Shown: positions 8,165-17,735 of the stretch, piece by piece
Numbering within the stretch: the first letter of the stretch is position 1
Layout of the letters: the number at the start of each line of letters is the position of its first letter
NCBI GenBank assembly: GCA_964546565.1
Contig: CAZJKC010000006.1
Span: 1-43,267 of the forward strand
DNA length: 43,267 nucleotides
Source: CAG-826 sp964546565
Lineage (GTDB): Bacteria > Bacillota_I > Bacilli_A > RFN20 > CAG-826
Reading direction: 5' to 3'
Notes under the pieces: model-generated
Told to the model about the DNA's origin: nothing
The model's database searches: none
Seen by the model: the letters and a program-made list of their open reading frames with translations, nothing else
Made by a program: the position numbers and the translations under genes

Positions 8165-9937
8165 ATGAGAAACGAATATCCACGTCCGGATTTTATAAGA
8201 GATTCATTTATTTCCTTATGTGATACTTGGGATTTTGATTTTGATGATGGTAATGCAGGTCATAAAGAAAAATGGTTTATCAATCATAAGTATCAAAAGA
8301 AAATTGAAGTACCATTTTGTTATGAATCAAAATTAAGTGGTATTAATGACACTTCGTATCATGAGCATGTTTGGTATCATAAAAGATTAAAGAAAATAAA
8401 TCTTAAAGATGATGAGCGCTTGATTGTGCATTTTGAAGGTGCTGATTATTTATGTGAAGTATATATAAATGGATGCCTAGTTAAATCTCATTACGGTTCT
8501 AATGGTGCATTTAAAGTTGATATTACGGATTATTTAAATGAAGATAATGATTTGACAGTATATTGTTACGATCCATCCAAAGATCGTTCAATACCACGTG
8601 GAAAGCAAGATTGGGAATTAACAAGTCACGAGATTTGGTATACGCGGACAACTGGTATTTATAAAGCTGTTTGGATGCAAGTAGTTAACGAAAAGAGTAT
8701 TGATAATTTTTATATCTCAACGAAGTTAGTTAATTATCAAGTTTCAATTGATTTAGAAGTAACTATCGAAAAAGGTTCTATCGAATTTATTGTCTATGAT
8801 GGACGGAATGTTAAATCTTATCGTATGGCTTTATTAGGAAAGAAAGCAATTTATGTTTTTAATCTTCCTGATGATTATGTAAATGACCGCATATGGACCT
8901 TAGATCATCCCTTCTTATTTGATTTAACTTTATGTTTATATGATGAAAATGGTACTTTAAAAGATACTGTAAAATCATATATGGGTATTAGAGAAGTAAT
9001 GACTAAGGACGGATTTGTATATTTAAATCATAATAAAATATATCAAAAACTTGTTTTAAATCAAGGTTATTATCCTAAAGGAGTTTTAACAGCTCCAAGT
9101 ATTAAAGATTTGGAAAATGACATTGATTATATGAAAGAAATGGGATTTAATGGATGTCGTATTCATCAAAAAACAGAAGATCCATATTTCTTATATTTAT
9201 GCGATAAAAAGGGATTCTTAATTTGGCAAGAATGTGCTTCTAATTATGGATTTAATTCGTATAGTCAAAGACGGATGATAAATGAATGGATTGATATTGT
9301 GAAAAACAATTACAATCATCCTTCTATTATTTGTTATACACCCTTAAATGAATCATGGGGTGTAGAAGGAATTCCATATAATAAAGAAATTCAAGCTTTT
9401 GCCTTATCGCTATATCATCTCATTCATTCATTGGATTCCACTCGTTTAGTGGTCTCAAATGATGGTTGGGAACATTGCATAACGGATTTGTTAACTGTTC
9501 ATAATTATGGGCATGGTAATGAATTAGAAATTGCAAAATATGAAAAGTTTAAAAAAGATTTATCTTCGCGAGAAGAAATAACAAAATTTTCCGCTATTAA
9601 CAGATTCATTATTAATCCGGGATTTGTTGATGAAGGAAAGCCGATTATTCTTTCAGAATTTGGAGGCGTAGCGTTTAAAAAGGATACGGGAGGTAAAGCC
9701 TGGGGCTATACCACTAGTAGCGATGAAACGCAATACGAACAAGATTTACGTAGAATATACCTGGCTATTAAAGAGTCAAAGTGTATACAAGGAATTTGCT
9801 ATACGCAATTGACAGATGTTGAACAAGAAGTTAACGGATTAATGACTTTTGATCGTAAGTATAAAATCGATCCAAAAATAATCAAAGAACTAAATGATAG
9901 TTTAGATATTTGCATCATGACTAAGGAAGGCAAATAA
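8165..9937 (+). CDS. Glycoside hydrolase family 2, cytoplasmic
   Basis: The start is ATG 8165, since AGGAG (8153-8157) precedes it; an open frame extends upstream to 8090 inside the permease. The 590-residue protein has no signal peptide. An N-terminal jelly-roll sugar-binding domain (~1-180; RPDFIRDSF.SL...WDF, VWYHKR, HFEGADYLCEVYING) is followed by an Ig-like domain and a TIM barrel from ~285. The family acid/base is Glu396 (PLNESWG) and the nucleophile is Glu498 (IILSEFGG). GH2 covers beta-galactosidase, beta-glucuronidase, beta-mannosidase and exo-acting arabinosidase or xylosidase types, and I cannot pick the substrate. It probably trims imported oligosaccharides. Confidence 0.9.
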   Translation: MRNEYPRPDFIRDSFISLCDTWDFDFDDGNAGHKEKWFINHKYQKKIEVPFCYESKLSGINDTSYHEHVWYHKRLKKINLKDDERLIVHFEGADYLCEVYINGCLVKSHYGSNGAFKVDITDYLNEDNDLTVYCYDPSKDRSIPRGKQDWELTSHEIWYTRTTGIYKAVWMQVVNEKSIDNFYISTKLVNYQVSIDLEVTIEKGSIEFIVYDGRNVKSYRMALLGKKAIYVFNLPDDYVNDRIWTLDHPFLFDLTLCLYDENGTLKDTVKSYMGIREVMTKDGFVYLNHNKIYQKLVLNQGYYPKGVLTAPSIKDLENDIDYMKEMGFNGCRIHQKTEDPYFLYLCDKKGFLIWQECASNYGFNSYSQRRMINEWIDIVKNNYNHPSIICYTPLNESWGVEGIPYNKEIQAFALSLYHLIHSLDSTRLVVSNDGWEHCITDLLTVHNYGHGNELEIAKYEKFKKDLSSREEITKFSAINRFIINPGFVDEGKPIILSEFGGVAFKKDTGGKAWGYTTSSDETQYEQDLRRIYLAIKESKCIQGICYTQLTDVEQEVNGLMTFDRKYKIDPKIIKELNDSLDICIMTKEGK

Positions 9938-9953
9938 GGAGGAATTAAAAAAA

Positions 9954-12569
9954 ATGGCAAAGAAAGTAAAAAAGGATATTGAGCCTATTAGCGGTGATAC
10001 GATTGTACCTCGTCATAAGGCTTCAAAAATATTAAGAGAACACAATAATCAAGTGATTAATGGTGAAGTTGATGCTTTTGTTAGTTTGAAAGATATTAAT
10101 AAGATTTACCCGAATGGTATTCAAGCGGTTTATGATTTCAATATTGATATCAAAGAGCATGATTTCATCGTTTTAGTTGGTCCATCTGGATGTGGTAAGT
10201 CAACCACTCTTCGTATGGTGGCGGGCTTAGAAGATATTACTAGTGGTTATTTATATATTGATAAAGTATTATCAAATTATCTTCCATCAAAGAACCGTGA
10301 TATTTCCATGGTTTTCCAAGCCTATGCGTTATATCCTCAAATGACAGTATATGATAATATTGCCTTCCCATTACGTGTTCGTAAATATCGTAAACCAAAG
10401 AAAAGTGATTCTTTAGAAGCTTGGCATCAAGTTTTAGAAATAATTGATAATCCTAAAGAAATCATTGCCGCTTTAAGCGAAGCTAAAGATCGTAATTTAA
10501 ATTATACTAATACTCCTTCTTATGTTAGTACACGCCTTCATATTTCGGATAGAGCGGCGAGAATAATCCTTTCATATCCGATTACGGATGTCGAATCTTT
10601 TGAACAAGTTGGTCGTTTTGAATCTATTGACCCGACATTACGTGAAAGTCAAAAACATTCGTTCATATTAAAAGTTTTAGTAGGATTAGGAATTTTTGAT
10701 ATCGCCAGTTTCTTTATTATTCAATCGGCTCTTGCAAAACTTCCAAAAATACTTTCAGTTGCGGTATTAGCGATTATTTATTTCTTATTTATCTTATTCA
10801 ATTTGTTACATAACACTAAAGGAATGACTGTTGAAGAAGGTTTAACATTAAAAGAAAAGATTGTTAGTGATGCTCATAAAGCGATTGCTTTTGAAAAAGA
10901 TTCATTAGCTAAACAAGGTTATGAAGTTGATGATAAATATAGACTTATGAAGAATGGTGAAGTTATTTATCATGATGTAACTTTATCCTCAGAAGAGATT
11001 CGTAATAAAGTATTTGAAGCTGCTCGTATTCTTGATCTAGGACCTTATCTTGATCGTCGTCCTAAAGAATTATCCGGTGGTCAAATGCAACGTGTAGCCT
11101 TAGGTAGAGCGATTGTTCGTAATGCTAGATTATTCTTAATGGATGAGCCTTTAAGTAACTTAGATGCGAAACTTCGTGTTCAAATGAGAAGTGAAATTGT
11201 TCGTATTCACGAACAAATTGGCGCCACTACGATTTACGTTACCCATGACCAAACAGAAGCTATGACCATGGCTACTAAGATTGCGGTTATGTCGAAAGGT
11301 TGGGTACAACAAATTGGTACACCTCAAGAGATATATTCCAATCCAAAAAACATTTTCGTAGCAACCTTTATCGGCTCACCTGCTATGAATATTATCAAAG
11401 CAACTTATGACCACGGTACGATTATTTTTAAAGATGGATATCGTGTTAAATTAAGTGAGCAATTTAGAGAAACCCATAAACGTTTCTATGAAGATAAACT
11501 TGCGGATATTAAAAGAATGCTTGAATTAGCGGACTTTAAGAAAATGCATGCTTTAAAAATTATAGATGAAGTATTATTCACAGAAAATTATTTTGGCATG
11601 GAGCATTTTGAAAAGATTTTAAAAGATGTTATTTCCATGGTAAAAGTTTATCACAATGCCTATTCTACGGAAGTTACATCAATTATCAATAATTTCCTTA
11701 AAACGAAAAAAGATATTCTAAAAAATGAACTTGAATATGTGTATCATTTATATAATGTTCAAAAAATTGAAGAGACATTAGCAGTTATTGAGACAATAGA
11801 TGATGAACATGGTTTAAAAGCTACTAGTATCTTAAAAACATATTTAGAAGAAGCTCAAAATATTTTATCAACTTTTGCAGGTGAAAAAGATGAGACTGTT
11901 CTTGAAGAATATAAAGCTTTAATTAAACATTTGATTTCATTAACTCAAGAACATAGTGAAAAAGGTGCCGATGCCATTATTGCTCGTTTAAATACAATTA
12001 ATGGTGAAAAAATCTTACCTCGTGAAGCTCGTAAATGGATTCGTGCCATTCGTAAAGAATTATTATCATTTGAAAAGATGGATTCACGTGACATCGGTAA
12101 ACTTCATAATGCACAAGTGTTCAGTGAAACTGAAGAAAAAGCTACAGATACGTTATATTATCAAAAACGTCGTCGTAAAGATGATAAAAAGAAAACCGTT
12201 AAGGTTAATTTGGAATCAGTTGATATTGCTTTCGTAAACAATCTTTATGATGTCGCTACTAGATTAGCAAGTGAATACGAGATAGCTTTATCAGAAGTGC
12301 ATCCTGTAAAAATCGGTATTCGTCCAGAACATATTCATTTAGATGAAGAATATGACAATGCCCATAAAACAGAGGCATTCAATATTGAATCAAATGTGGT
12401 CGAATTAATGGGTAGTGAATTACTTGTTCATACATTATGGAATGACGCAAATGTTATTGCCAAGATTTCAACTGGAACATTAGTTAAGCCTCATACTACT
12501 ATTAAAGTATCAATGAATAGCGACAAGATCCATGTCTTTGACATTGGAAGTGGAGACGCTGTTAAATAA
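9954..12569 (+). CDS. msmX: MsmX/UgpC-type sugar ABC transporter ATPase with two large insertions
   Basis: The 871-residue protein is over twice the usual ~370. The canonical parts are all present: Walker A GPSGCGKST (76-84), Q-loop Gln122, signature LSGGQ (373-377), Walker B LFLMDEP (393-399), D-loop SNLD (401-404), switch His431 and a C-terminal TOBE-like block VKIGIRPEHIHL (785-796). Between Q-loop and signature, residues ~150-345 are inserted, with two hydrophobic helices (~237-256 and ~266-287). A second insert (~502-783) is charged and mostly helical. AAGGAGG precedes the ATG. The gene lies between GH2 and GH43 genes in the operon, so it surely powers this importer and may serve others, as MsmX does in Bacillus. 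No frameshift or stop is needed to explain the size. Confidence 0.88.
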   Translation: MAKKVKKDIEPISGDTIVPRHKASKILREHNNQVINGEVDAFVSLKDINKIYPNGIQAVYDFNIDIKEHDFIVLVGPSGCGKSTTLRMVAGLEDITSGYLYIDKVLSNYLPSKNRDISMVFQAYALYPQMTVYDNIAFPLRVRKYRKPKKSDSLEAWHQVLEIIDNPKEIIAALSEAKDRNLNYTNTPSYVSTRLHISDRAARIILSYPITDVESFEQVGRFESIDPTLRESQKHSFILKVLVGLGIFDIASFFIIQSALAKLPKILSVAVLAIIYFLFILFNLLHNTKGMTVEEGLTLKEKIVSDAHKAIAFEKDSLAKQGYEVDDKYRLMKNGEVIYHDVTLSSEEIRNKVFEAARILDLGPYLDRRPKELSGGQMQRVALGRAIVRNARLFLMDEPLSNLDAKLRVQMRSEIVRIHEQIGATTIYVTHDQTEAMTMATKIAVMSKGWVQQIGTPQEIYSNPKNIFVATFIGSPAMNIIKATYDHGTIIFKDGYRVKLSEQFRETHKRFYEDKLADIKRMLELADFKKMHALKIIDEVLFTENYFGMEHFEKILKDVISMVKVYHNAYSTEVTSIINNFLKTKKDILKNELEYVYHLYNVQKIEETLAVIETIDDEHGLKATSILKTYLEEAQNILSTFAGEKDETVLEEYKALIKHLISLTQEHSEKGADAIIARLNTINGEKILPREARKWIRAIRKELLSFEKMDSRDIGKLHNAQVFSETEEKATDTLYYQKRRRKDDKKKTVKVNLESVDIAFVNNLYDVATRLASEYEIALSEVHPVKIGIRPEHIHLDEEYDNAHKTEAFNIESNVVELMGSELLVHTLWNDANVIAKISTGTLVKPHTTIKVSMNSDKIHVFDIGSGDAVK

Positions 12570-12571
12570 TT

Positions 12572-14695
12572 ATGAAAAAGGGTATTCAGTTCTATCAAAA
12601 CATATTTAATAGTAAACGGATAAATGGCGACATTTGGAAAAGTGCCGCCGACCCTTTTATTTTCAAACACAATGGTTATTACTATTTAATATGTACCAAA
12701 GAAAAGGGATTAGTGCTTTTTAAATCAAAAAACTTAATCTATTGGGAATATGTAAATGAGAATAATGGCATTGTGGCTGAAGACGAATATTTAAAATATG
12801 CGTTTGCCCCCGAAATGATGTATGACAATGGTTATTTCTATATTGTTAGCTCTCCGAGCGGTAATGGTCATCGTATATATCGTTTTCCTACAATAACAGG
12901 ACCATATGAAAAATATAGTGATAATATTCAAGAATTGATTGACGGAAGTTATTTTAAAGATTCATCCGAATATAATTATTTTTTAAGGGCTAGCGAAAGC
13001 GGCATAACACTTAAAAGAATAAAGGAAACCAATGATGTGACGGATTTTGATTTATTTGATGAATATTATAACTTTGCTAATACATCTATTGGAAATTGGA
13101 CTGAAGGTCCGTATTTACTTAAGCGTTATGGTTATTATTATTTAACATTTACAGGAACTCATTTTTTAAGTAATGTATATCGTGTTGATTATGCAAGTGG
13201 AAAAGATATTAAGCCAAATAGTTTTCAATATCAAAACACGTTATTAATAACTCCTAATGAAAAGTTTTATGGCTTAGGCCATTCAATGACATTTTTAGGT
13301 CCAAATTTAGATAGTTATTATATTGCTTATCATAATATGATGCCCAATAAAGAAAGATATTTAAATATTTCACGCCTTGTTTTTGATAATCACGGACATA
13401 TGCTTGTGAATGGTGTTGATCAAAAACATAATATCTTATGGGAACGACCATATTTTGAAAAATATATAAGTTCGAATGATTATATAAGCGAGGAAGTATT
13501 TGCAAATAAGTCTTTCACTATTGAATACAATTTTAAAGGTAAAGATGTTAAACTTTTAATAGCGTATCAAAATGATGCCCATTATCAGTATTTGGCTATG
13601 AAAGAGAATTTATTTCAAATAATTGAAAAAAACGATGATAATGAATCAATATTGATGCAATATCCATTACGTAAAAAATATAATCTTGATGTTTTTCATT
13701 CCATACGTTTACAATACAAAAATAAATATTTAACTTTATATTTAGATGATATGGAACTTATTTATAGAAAACTTATTACTATTTCTCAAGGACGAATTGG
13801 CTTTATTAATAATGAATTAGAAAATAGTTATTTAGCTTATTCTCTTTACGCGTATGGTGATAGTGATAAATCGTTGGTAAAAAAAGATTGTTTCTTTTTA
13901 AATAATTCCATAAAGAATAAAGATGGATATTATCTTGATTTTTATATAGATAAAGAAGCCGATTATGATATCTATTTAACTTCATTATCTACTAAGAAAA
14001 CAAATATTTCCTTAGTGTTAGATAAAGAAATTATAAATAGTGAATATCATAAAGGGAATAATTATTTAGGTCATAAACGTTTAAAAAAAGGATATCATCA
14101 TTTGTTAATAAAAGGTATATATCCTTCTACGGAAATATTGACTATTCGTGAAGATGAACATCCTACAGACATTACATTTGATAATTTCTTAAACAATGTC
14201 GATATATATCATCGTTATTTAAAAATAAATCCCGGTTTATATTTAGAAAACGATCGTAATGCTTTATTGACTAAAAAGAAATATCATTTATATGATGTAC
14301 GTGTCGAATTATCTTTAGTAGGATTACCGACTGATGAAGATCGATTTGTTGGATTAATTTGTGATGTTAATAATTATGGAAAAACCAATGAATTTGAAAA
14401 TGCTTATTCATTAAAAGGCTGGATGTATGTCATTAATTCTAAAGAAATAAAGATTATTGCTGGTGATTATGCTCATAGTAAGATTGTTTATCGTATGAAA
14501 AAAGGTAAGAAAAATGACTATATCTTGCAAGTAATAAAAGATAATCAATATATTTCATTTTATTTAGATGGACAATTGATTTATCAAACTGATGATAATT
14601 ATCGATATTTATCTGGAAAGATAGGTATTTATAATAACCACGCAAGTGGGATATTTAAAAACATTGAAATTGTTAATTTAAAGGAGGAAGATTAA
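12572..14695 (+). CDS. GH43-type beta-xylosidase/arabinofuranosidase, cytoplasmic
   Basis: This 707-residue enzyme has no signal peptide and begins 2 nt after the ATPase stop. An N-terminal five-bladed beta-propeller (~20-290) carries the GH43 triad: Asp27 (AADPF, general base), Asp124 (IDGSYF, pKa modulator) and Glu178 (TEGPY, general acid). The remaining ~400 residues contain beta-rich concanavalin-like modules, with FTIEYNFKGKDVKLLIAYQN near the start and a final YILQVIKDNQYISFYLDGQL block typical of LamG-like folds. The architecture closely matches the secreted lipoprotein at 17736. The likely role is intracellular cleavage of imported xylo- or arabino-oligosaccharides. The exact linkage is not readable. 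Confidence 0.88.
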   Translation: MKKGIQFYQNIFNSKRINGDIWKSAADPFIFKHNGYYYLICTKEKGLVLFKSKNLIYWEYVNENNGIVAEDEYLKYAFAPEMMYDNGYFYIVSSPSGNGHRIYRFPTITGPYEKYSDNIQELIDGSYFKDSSEYNYFLRASESGITLKRIKETNDVTDFDLFDEYYNFANTSIGNWTEGPYLLKRYGYYYLTFTGTHFLSNVYRVDYASGKDIKPNSFQYQNTLLITPNEKFYGLGHSMTFLGPNLDSYYIAYHNMMPNKERYLNISRLVFDNHGHMLVNGVDQKHNILWERPYFEKYISSNDYISEEVFANKSFTIEYNFKGKDVKLLIAYQNDAHYQYLAMKENLFQIIEKNDDNESILMQYPLRKKYNLDVFHSIRLQYKNKYLTLYLDDMELIYRKLITISQGRIGFINNELENSYLAYSLYAYGDSDKSLVKKDCFFLNNSIKNKDGYYLDFYIDKEADYDIYLTSLSTKKTNISLVLDKEIINSEYHKGNNYLGHKRLKKGYHHLLIKGIYPSTEILTIREDEHPTDITFDNFLNNVDIYHRYLKINPGLYLENDRNALLTKKKYHLYDVRVELSLVGLPTDEDRFVGLICDVNNYGKTNEFENAYSLKGWMYVINSKEIKIIAGDYAHSKIVYRMKKGKKNDYILQVIKDNQYISFYLDGQLIYQTDDNYRYLSGKIGIYNNHASGIFKNIEIVNLKEED

Positions 14696-14697
14696 CG

Positions 14698-15966
14698 ATG
14701 AAAAGAAAAAATTATTTTGCCATTTTTTTGACCGGACTAGGTACTCTATTAGCAAGTTGTAATATTCAACTTACCCCTAATTCATCCGCTACTAGCGAAG
14801 AAACAAGTGTTGAAACACCTAGTAATGCAGAAATACCGAGCAGTGAAGAAACAAGTGTTGAAACACCTAGCAGTGAAGAAACGCCCGTCATTTCATCTCC
14901 CGAAGTGCAATACACTTATGAGTATTATTGTAATCCGGTTTCGGTGTCTACTGGCAGTTCAGATTATGTCAGTGAAGTTGCTGACCCATCAATTGTCAAA
15001 GGTGATGATGGATATTTATATGTCTTTGCAACTGGCCAAGTTGTCTTAAAAAGTGAAGACGGATGTAATTTTGAATTTGTAACATCAAATCTCTTTTCTA
15101 TGCCAACATGGTGGAAAGATGTTTATCCTAATAAATCATCAAATAATTTTGGTATATGGGCTCCCGATGTCATTAAGATTAAAGATAAATGGATTTACTA
15201 TTATTCTTTAAGTGGATGGGATTTACCATGTGGAATTGGTTATGCGGTCGCCGATGATATTGCAGGACCTTACGTTGATAAAGGAAAACTATTTGATATT
15301 AATGAAATTGGTATTATGAATTGTATTGACCCTCATGTTTATGTTGAAGATGATGGTAGCGTTTATATGTCAGTTGGCTCATTCCGTGGTCTTTTCTTAG
15401 TTGAATTAACCGAAGATGGAATGGCGTGCCTTAATGGCAAAGAATATCAAAATGAAAACAAAGTATTAATTGCTGGTAAAGTTGGAAACTGGGATGGTTC
15501 AACTTATGAAGGTAGTTATATTATTAAAAACAATGGTTACTATTATTATTTTGGAAGTTCCGGAACTTGTTGTGAAGGAGCAAATTCGAGTTATCAAGTT
15601 CGTGTAGGACGTAGTGAATCAATTTATGGACCATATATAGACAGTGATGGATTTGATTTAACGCAATCAAGTAATGGCGTAACTAAAGGTAATTTAGTCT
15701 TATGGGCAGGATCAGCTACTAATCGCTCCGTTTATGGACCAGGACATAATTCTATTTATCTTGATGATAAAGGAGATTATTGGATTTATTATCATGCTTA
15801 TTGTGATACGGATAATTACCGGACACGGCACTTATTTATGGACAAATTAAGTTGGGATGATGATGGTTATCCATATGTTTCATATACTGATCCTGATACT
15901 GATAAGGAAGTAAAAAAGAAACCTTCTTATGGAATTGAATTGCCAGGACCATGCTTTGCTTATTAA
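14698..15966 (+). CDS. GH43-type lipoprotein (arabinanase/arabinofuranosidase-like)
   Basis: The 422-residue lipoprotein has a lipobox LLASC (Cys21) and a Ser/Glu/Thr tether with internal repeats to about residue 70, then a single GH43 propeller. Catalytic residues are Asp96 (VADPS), Asp211 (IDPHV) and Glu271 (YEGSY). The IWAPDV motif and the IDPHV context resemble the endo-arabinanase and exo-arabinosidase side of GH43 rather than classic xylosidases, but this is only a lean. AAAGGAGGAAG lies just upstream of the ATG, inside the end of the preceding gene. It is expected to act on the cell surface. Confidence 0.87.
   Translation: MKRKNYFAIFLTGLGTLLASCNIQLTPNSSATSEETSVETPSNAEIPSSEETSVETPSSEETPVISSPEVQYTYEYYCNPVSVSTGSSDYVSEVADPSIVKGDDGYLYVFATGQVVLKSEDGCNFEFVTSNLFSMPTWWKDVYPNKSSNNFGIWAPDVIKIKDKWIYYYSLSGWDLPCGIGYAVADDIAGPYVDKGKLFDINEIGIMNCIDPHVYVEDDGSVYMSVGSFRGLFLVELTEDGMACLNGKEYQNENKVLIAGKVGNWDGSTYEGSYIIKNNGYYYYFGSSGTCCEGANSSYQVRVGRSESIYGPYIDSDGFDLTQSSNGVTKGNLVLWAGSATNRSVYGPGHNSIYLDDKGDYWIYYHAYCDTDNYRTRHLFMDKLSWDDDGYPYVSYTDPDTDKEVKKKPSYGIELPGPCFAY
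14797..14870 (+). repeat. Direct repeat encoding the lipoprotein tether
   Basis: An identical 26-nt sequence occurs at 14797-14822 and 14845-14870, 48 bp (16 codons) apart, encoding SEETSVETPS-type segments. The repeat lies in the flexible linker between the lipobox Cys and the GH43 domain, so gain or loss of a unit would keep frame and only change tether length. Confidence 0.85.
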
Positions 15967-15986
15967 TTAATAAATGAGGTATTAAT

Positions 15987-17723
15987 ATGAACAAAAAAGT
16001 ATTTGCATGCACTATTTTGGGACTGATAACGATATTATCCGCTTGTGGTGGTAATGGTAATAATAGTAGTATTAGCAGTAGCGATGATAATTATTCATCA
16101 ATAGAAGAAAGTTCTAGTGTTGAAGTTGAAAGTACGGAAGTTGCGGAGGAAGATCGTCAAAAACCGGAAAGCACTAATTTCCAATATGAAAATTATTCGA
16201 TGGGTACTTCGGCCACATTTGATGAAACAAAATGGTATCGTAATGATTTACAAGATATGGCATTACCAGATCCATCGGTCATTGAAGTTGGTGATACATA
16301 TTATATATATGGCACCACTGATCGTACCGGCTCTCAAACGCTAGATTGTTATAGCACAACTGATTTTAATAATTTCACATTATATATGAATATCGAAAAA
16401 ACATCGGATGATTATTGGGGTAAGAAAATACTGTTTGCTCCGGAAGTTTATTTCTATAATGATGTTTATTGGCTGTATTATAGTGATGAAAGCAAATCAT
16501 TTGGGAATGGTTTACGATATATTAATGTTATGACATCGGATTCACCAACAGGACCATTTGTTCCTTACAAAGGTAAAAATGCTCATGGTGAGGATGTAGA
16601 TGGTAGTGTAGAACCTTTATTCACTCATAATAAATCATTAGGAATAAGCGCTCTTGATCAAACAATCTTCTTTGATGATGATGGTAGTATTTACATGTAT
16701 TACTCTTTATATCAAACGAATATTATGCAATATATTGTTGGTGTCAAGATGTTAGATCCAGTTACACCAGATTGGGATACATACAAAATTTTAATTCGAC
16801 CAGGGGAATTATCTCCTGAAACGACGCGCACTAATATTCTTCAATGGGAATGTTATCAAGATTTTAAAGTCGCCGAAGGGCCGTTTATGTTAAAATCACC
16901 AGTTAATGGAAAATATTATTTAACATATTCAGTCAATCATTATCCTGACCGATATTATACTGTTTGTTATGCTTATAGTGATTCGCCATTAGGAGATTAT
17001 GAAAAACCATATACCAATAATGGTAATTGGACTAATCTTTTATTTGGATATGCTGGGGGAATGACGGGAAAAGTTTATAATCAATGGGAAGGATTTATGT
17101 CAGGAACGGGACATCATTGTTTCTTTAAATGTGGTGACCAATACATGATTGGATATCACGCGCATAAGGATCGTAAAGGAAATTCGGGACGGATGTTCGC
17201 TATGGATTACATTTATTTTGATGATGAAGGTACACCATATGCGGAAGGCCCAACATATTCCATTCAACCTTTACCAACCAAGATTAGCGGTTATTCGAAT
17301 ATTGCTTTAACTTCAAAAGTTAAATCAACGAATGTCACTAATCCTGAACGTATCAATGATAATTTCATCGTTGAGCATTACAATTTAGCTCAAGAAAAAG
17401 ATCGGGAAGTTACTTTAAATGCTGGTGATTCATATATTGAATTAGATTTTGGTAAAGAATACAATATTGGTGGTATTAGCGTTTATAATAGTGCTTTCTA
17501 TGATAATTATCTAAGTCAAATTGAATTTATCAATTTCTTTAATGGTAATGTTATTTTAGAATCACGATTTGCTAATAGTTATATTAATGATGAATTTGAA
17601 TTCATTTTCCCAACAAGTGCCTTTGTCTTTGATTTTGAAGACATTGTAGCGTCTCGTGTTGTCATTGGATTTAGAACATCAGTTCCAACCAATATCAATG
17701 AGATAAAGGTTTTTGGATATTAA
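15987..17723 (+). CDS. GH43-type lipoprotein with C-terminal discoidin/CBM32-like domain
   Basis: The 578-residue lipoprotein has lipobox LSAC (Cys20) and an acidic Ser-rich tether to about residue 60. Its GH43 propeller spans ~85-430, with Asp95 (LPDPS), Asp224 (ALDQT) and Glu297 (AEGPF). The family marker FAPEV is at ~150. Residues ~435-578 (SYIELDFGKEYNIGGISVYN, then SRVVIGFRT and a final INEIKVFGY) look like an F5/8 type C or CBM32-like carbohydrate-binding domain. It follows the previous GH43 gene by 20 nt and precedes the next by 12 nt. A surface arabinosidase or xylosidase is likely. Confidence 0.87.
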   Translation: MNKKVFACTILGLITILSACGGNGNNSSISSSDDNYSSIEESSSVEVESTEVAEEDRQKPESTNFQYENYSMGTSATFDETKWYRNDLQDMALPDPSVIEVGDTYYIYGTTDRTGSQTLDCYSTTDFNNFTLYMNIEKTSDDYWGKKILFAPEVYFYNDVYWLYYSDESKSFGNGLRYINVMTSDSPTGPFVPYKGKNAHGEDVDGSVEPLFTHNKSLGISALDQTIFFDDDGSIYMYYSLYQTNIMQYIVGVKMLDPVTPDWDTYKILIRPGELSPETTRTNILQWECYQDFKVAEGPFMLKSPVNGKYYLTYSVNHYPDRYYTVCYAYSDSPLGDYEKPYTNNGNWTNLLFGYAGGMTGKVYNQWEGFMSGTGHHCFFKCGDQYMIGYHAHKDRKGNSGRMFAMDYIYFDDEGTPYAEGPTYSIQPLPTKISGYSNIALTSKVKSTNVTNPERINDNFIVEHYNLAQEKDREVTLNAGDSYIELDFGKEYNIGGISVYNSAFYDNYLSQIEFINFFNGNVILESRFANSYINDEFEFIFPTSAFVFDFEDIVASRVVIGFRTSVPTNINEIKVFGY

Positions 17724-17735
17724 GGAGGATAAAAA

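Noticed and set aside
9954..12569. The large ATPase as a chimera or assembly error
   Set aside because: The frame is continuous, codon use is uniform, and all ABC motifs occur in order on both sides of each insertion.
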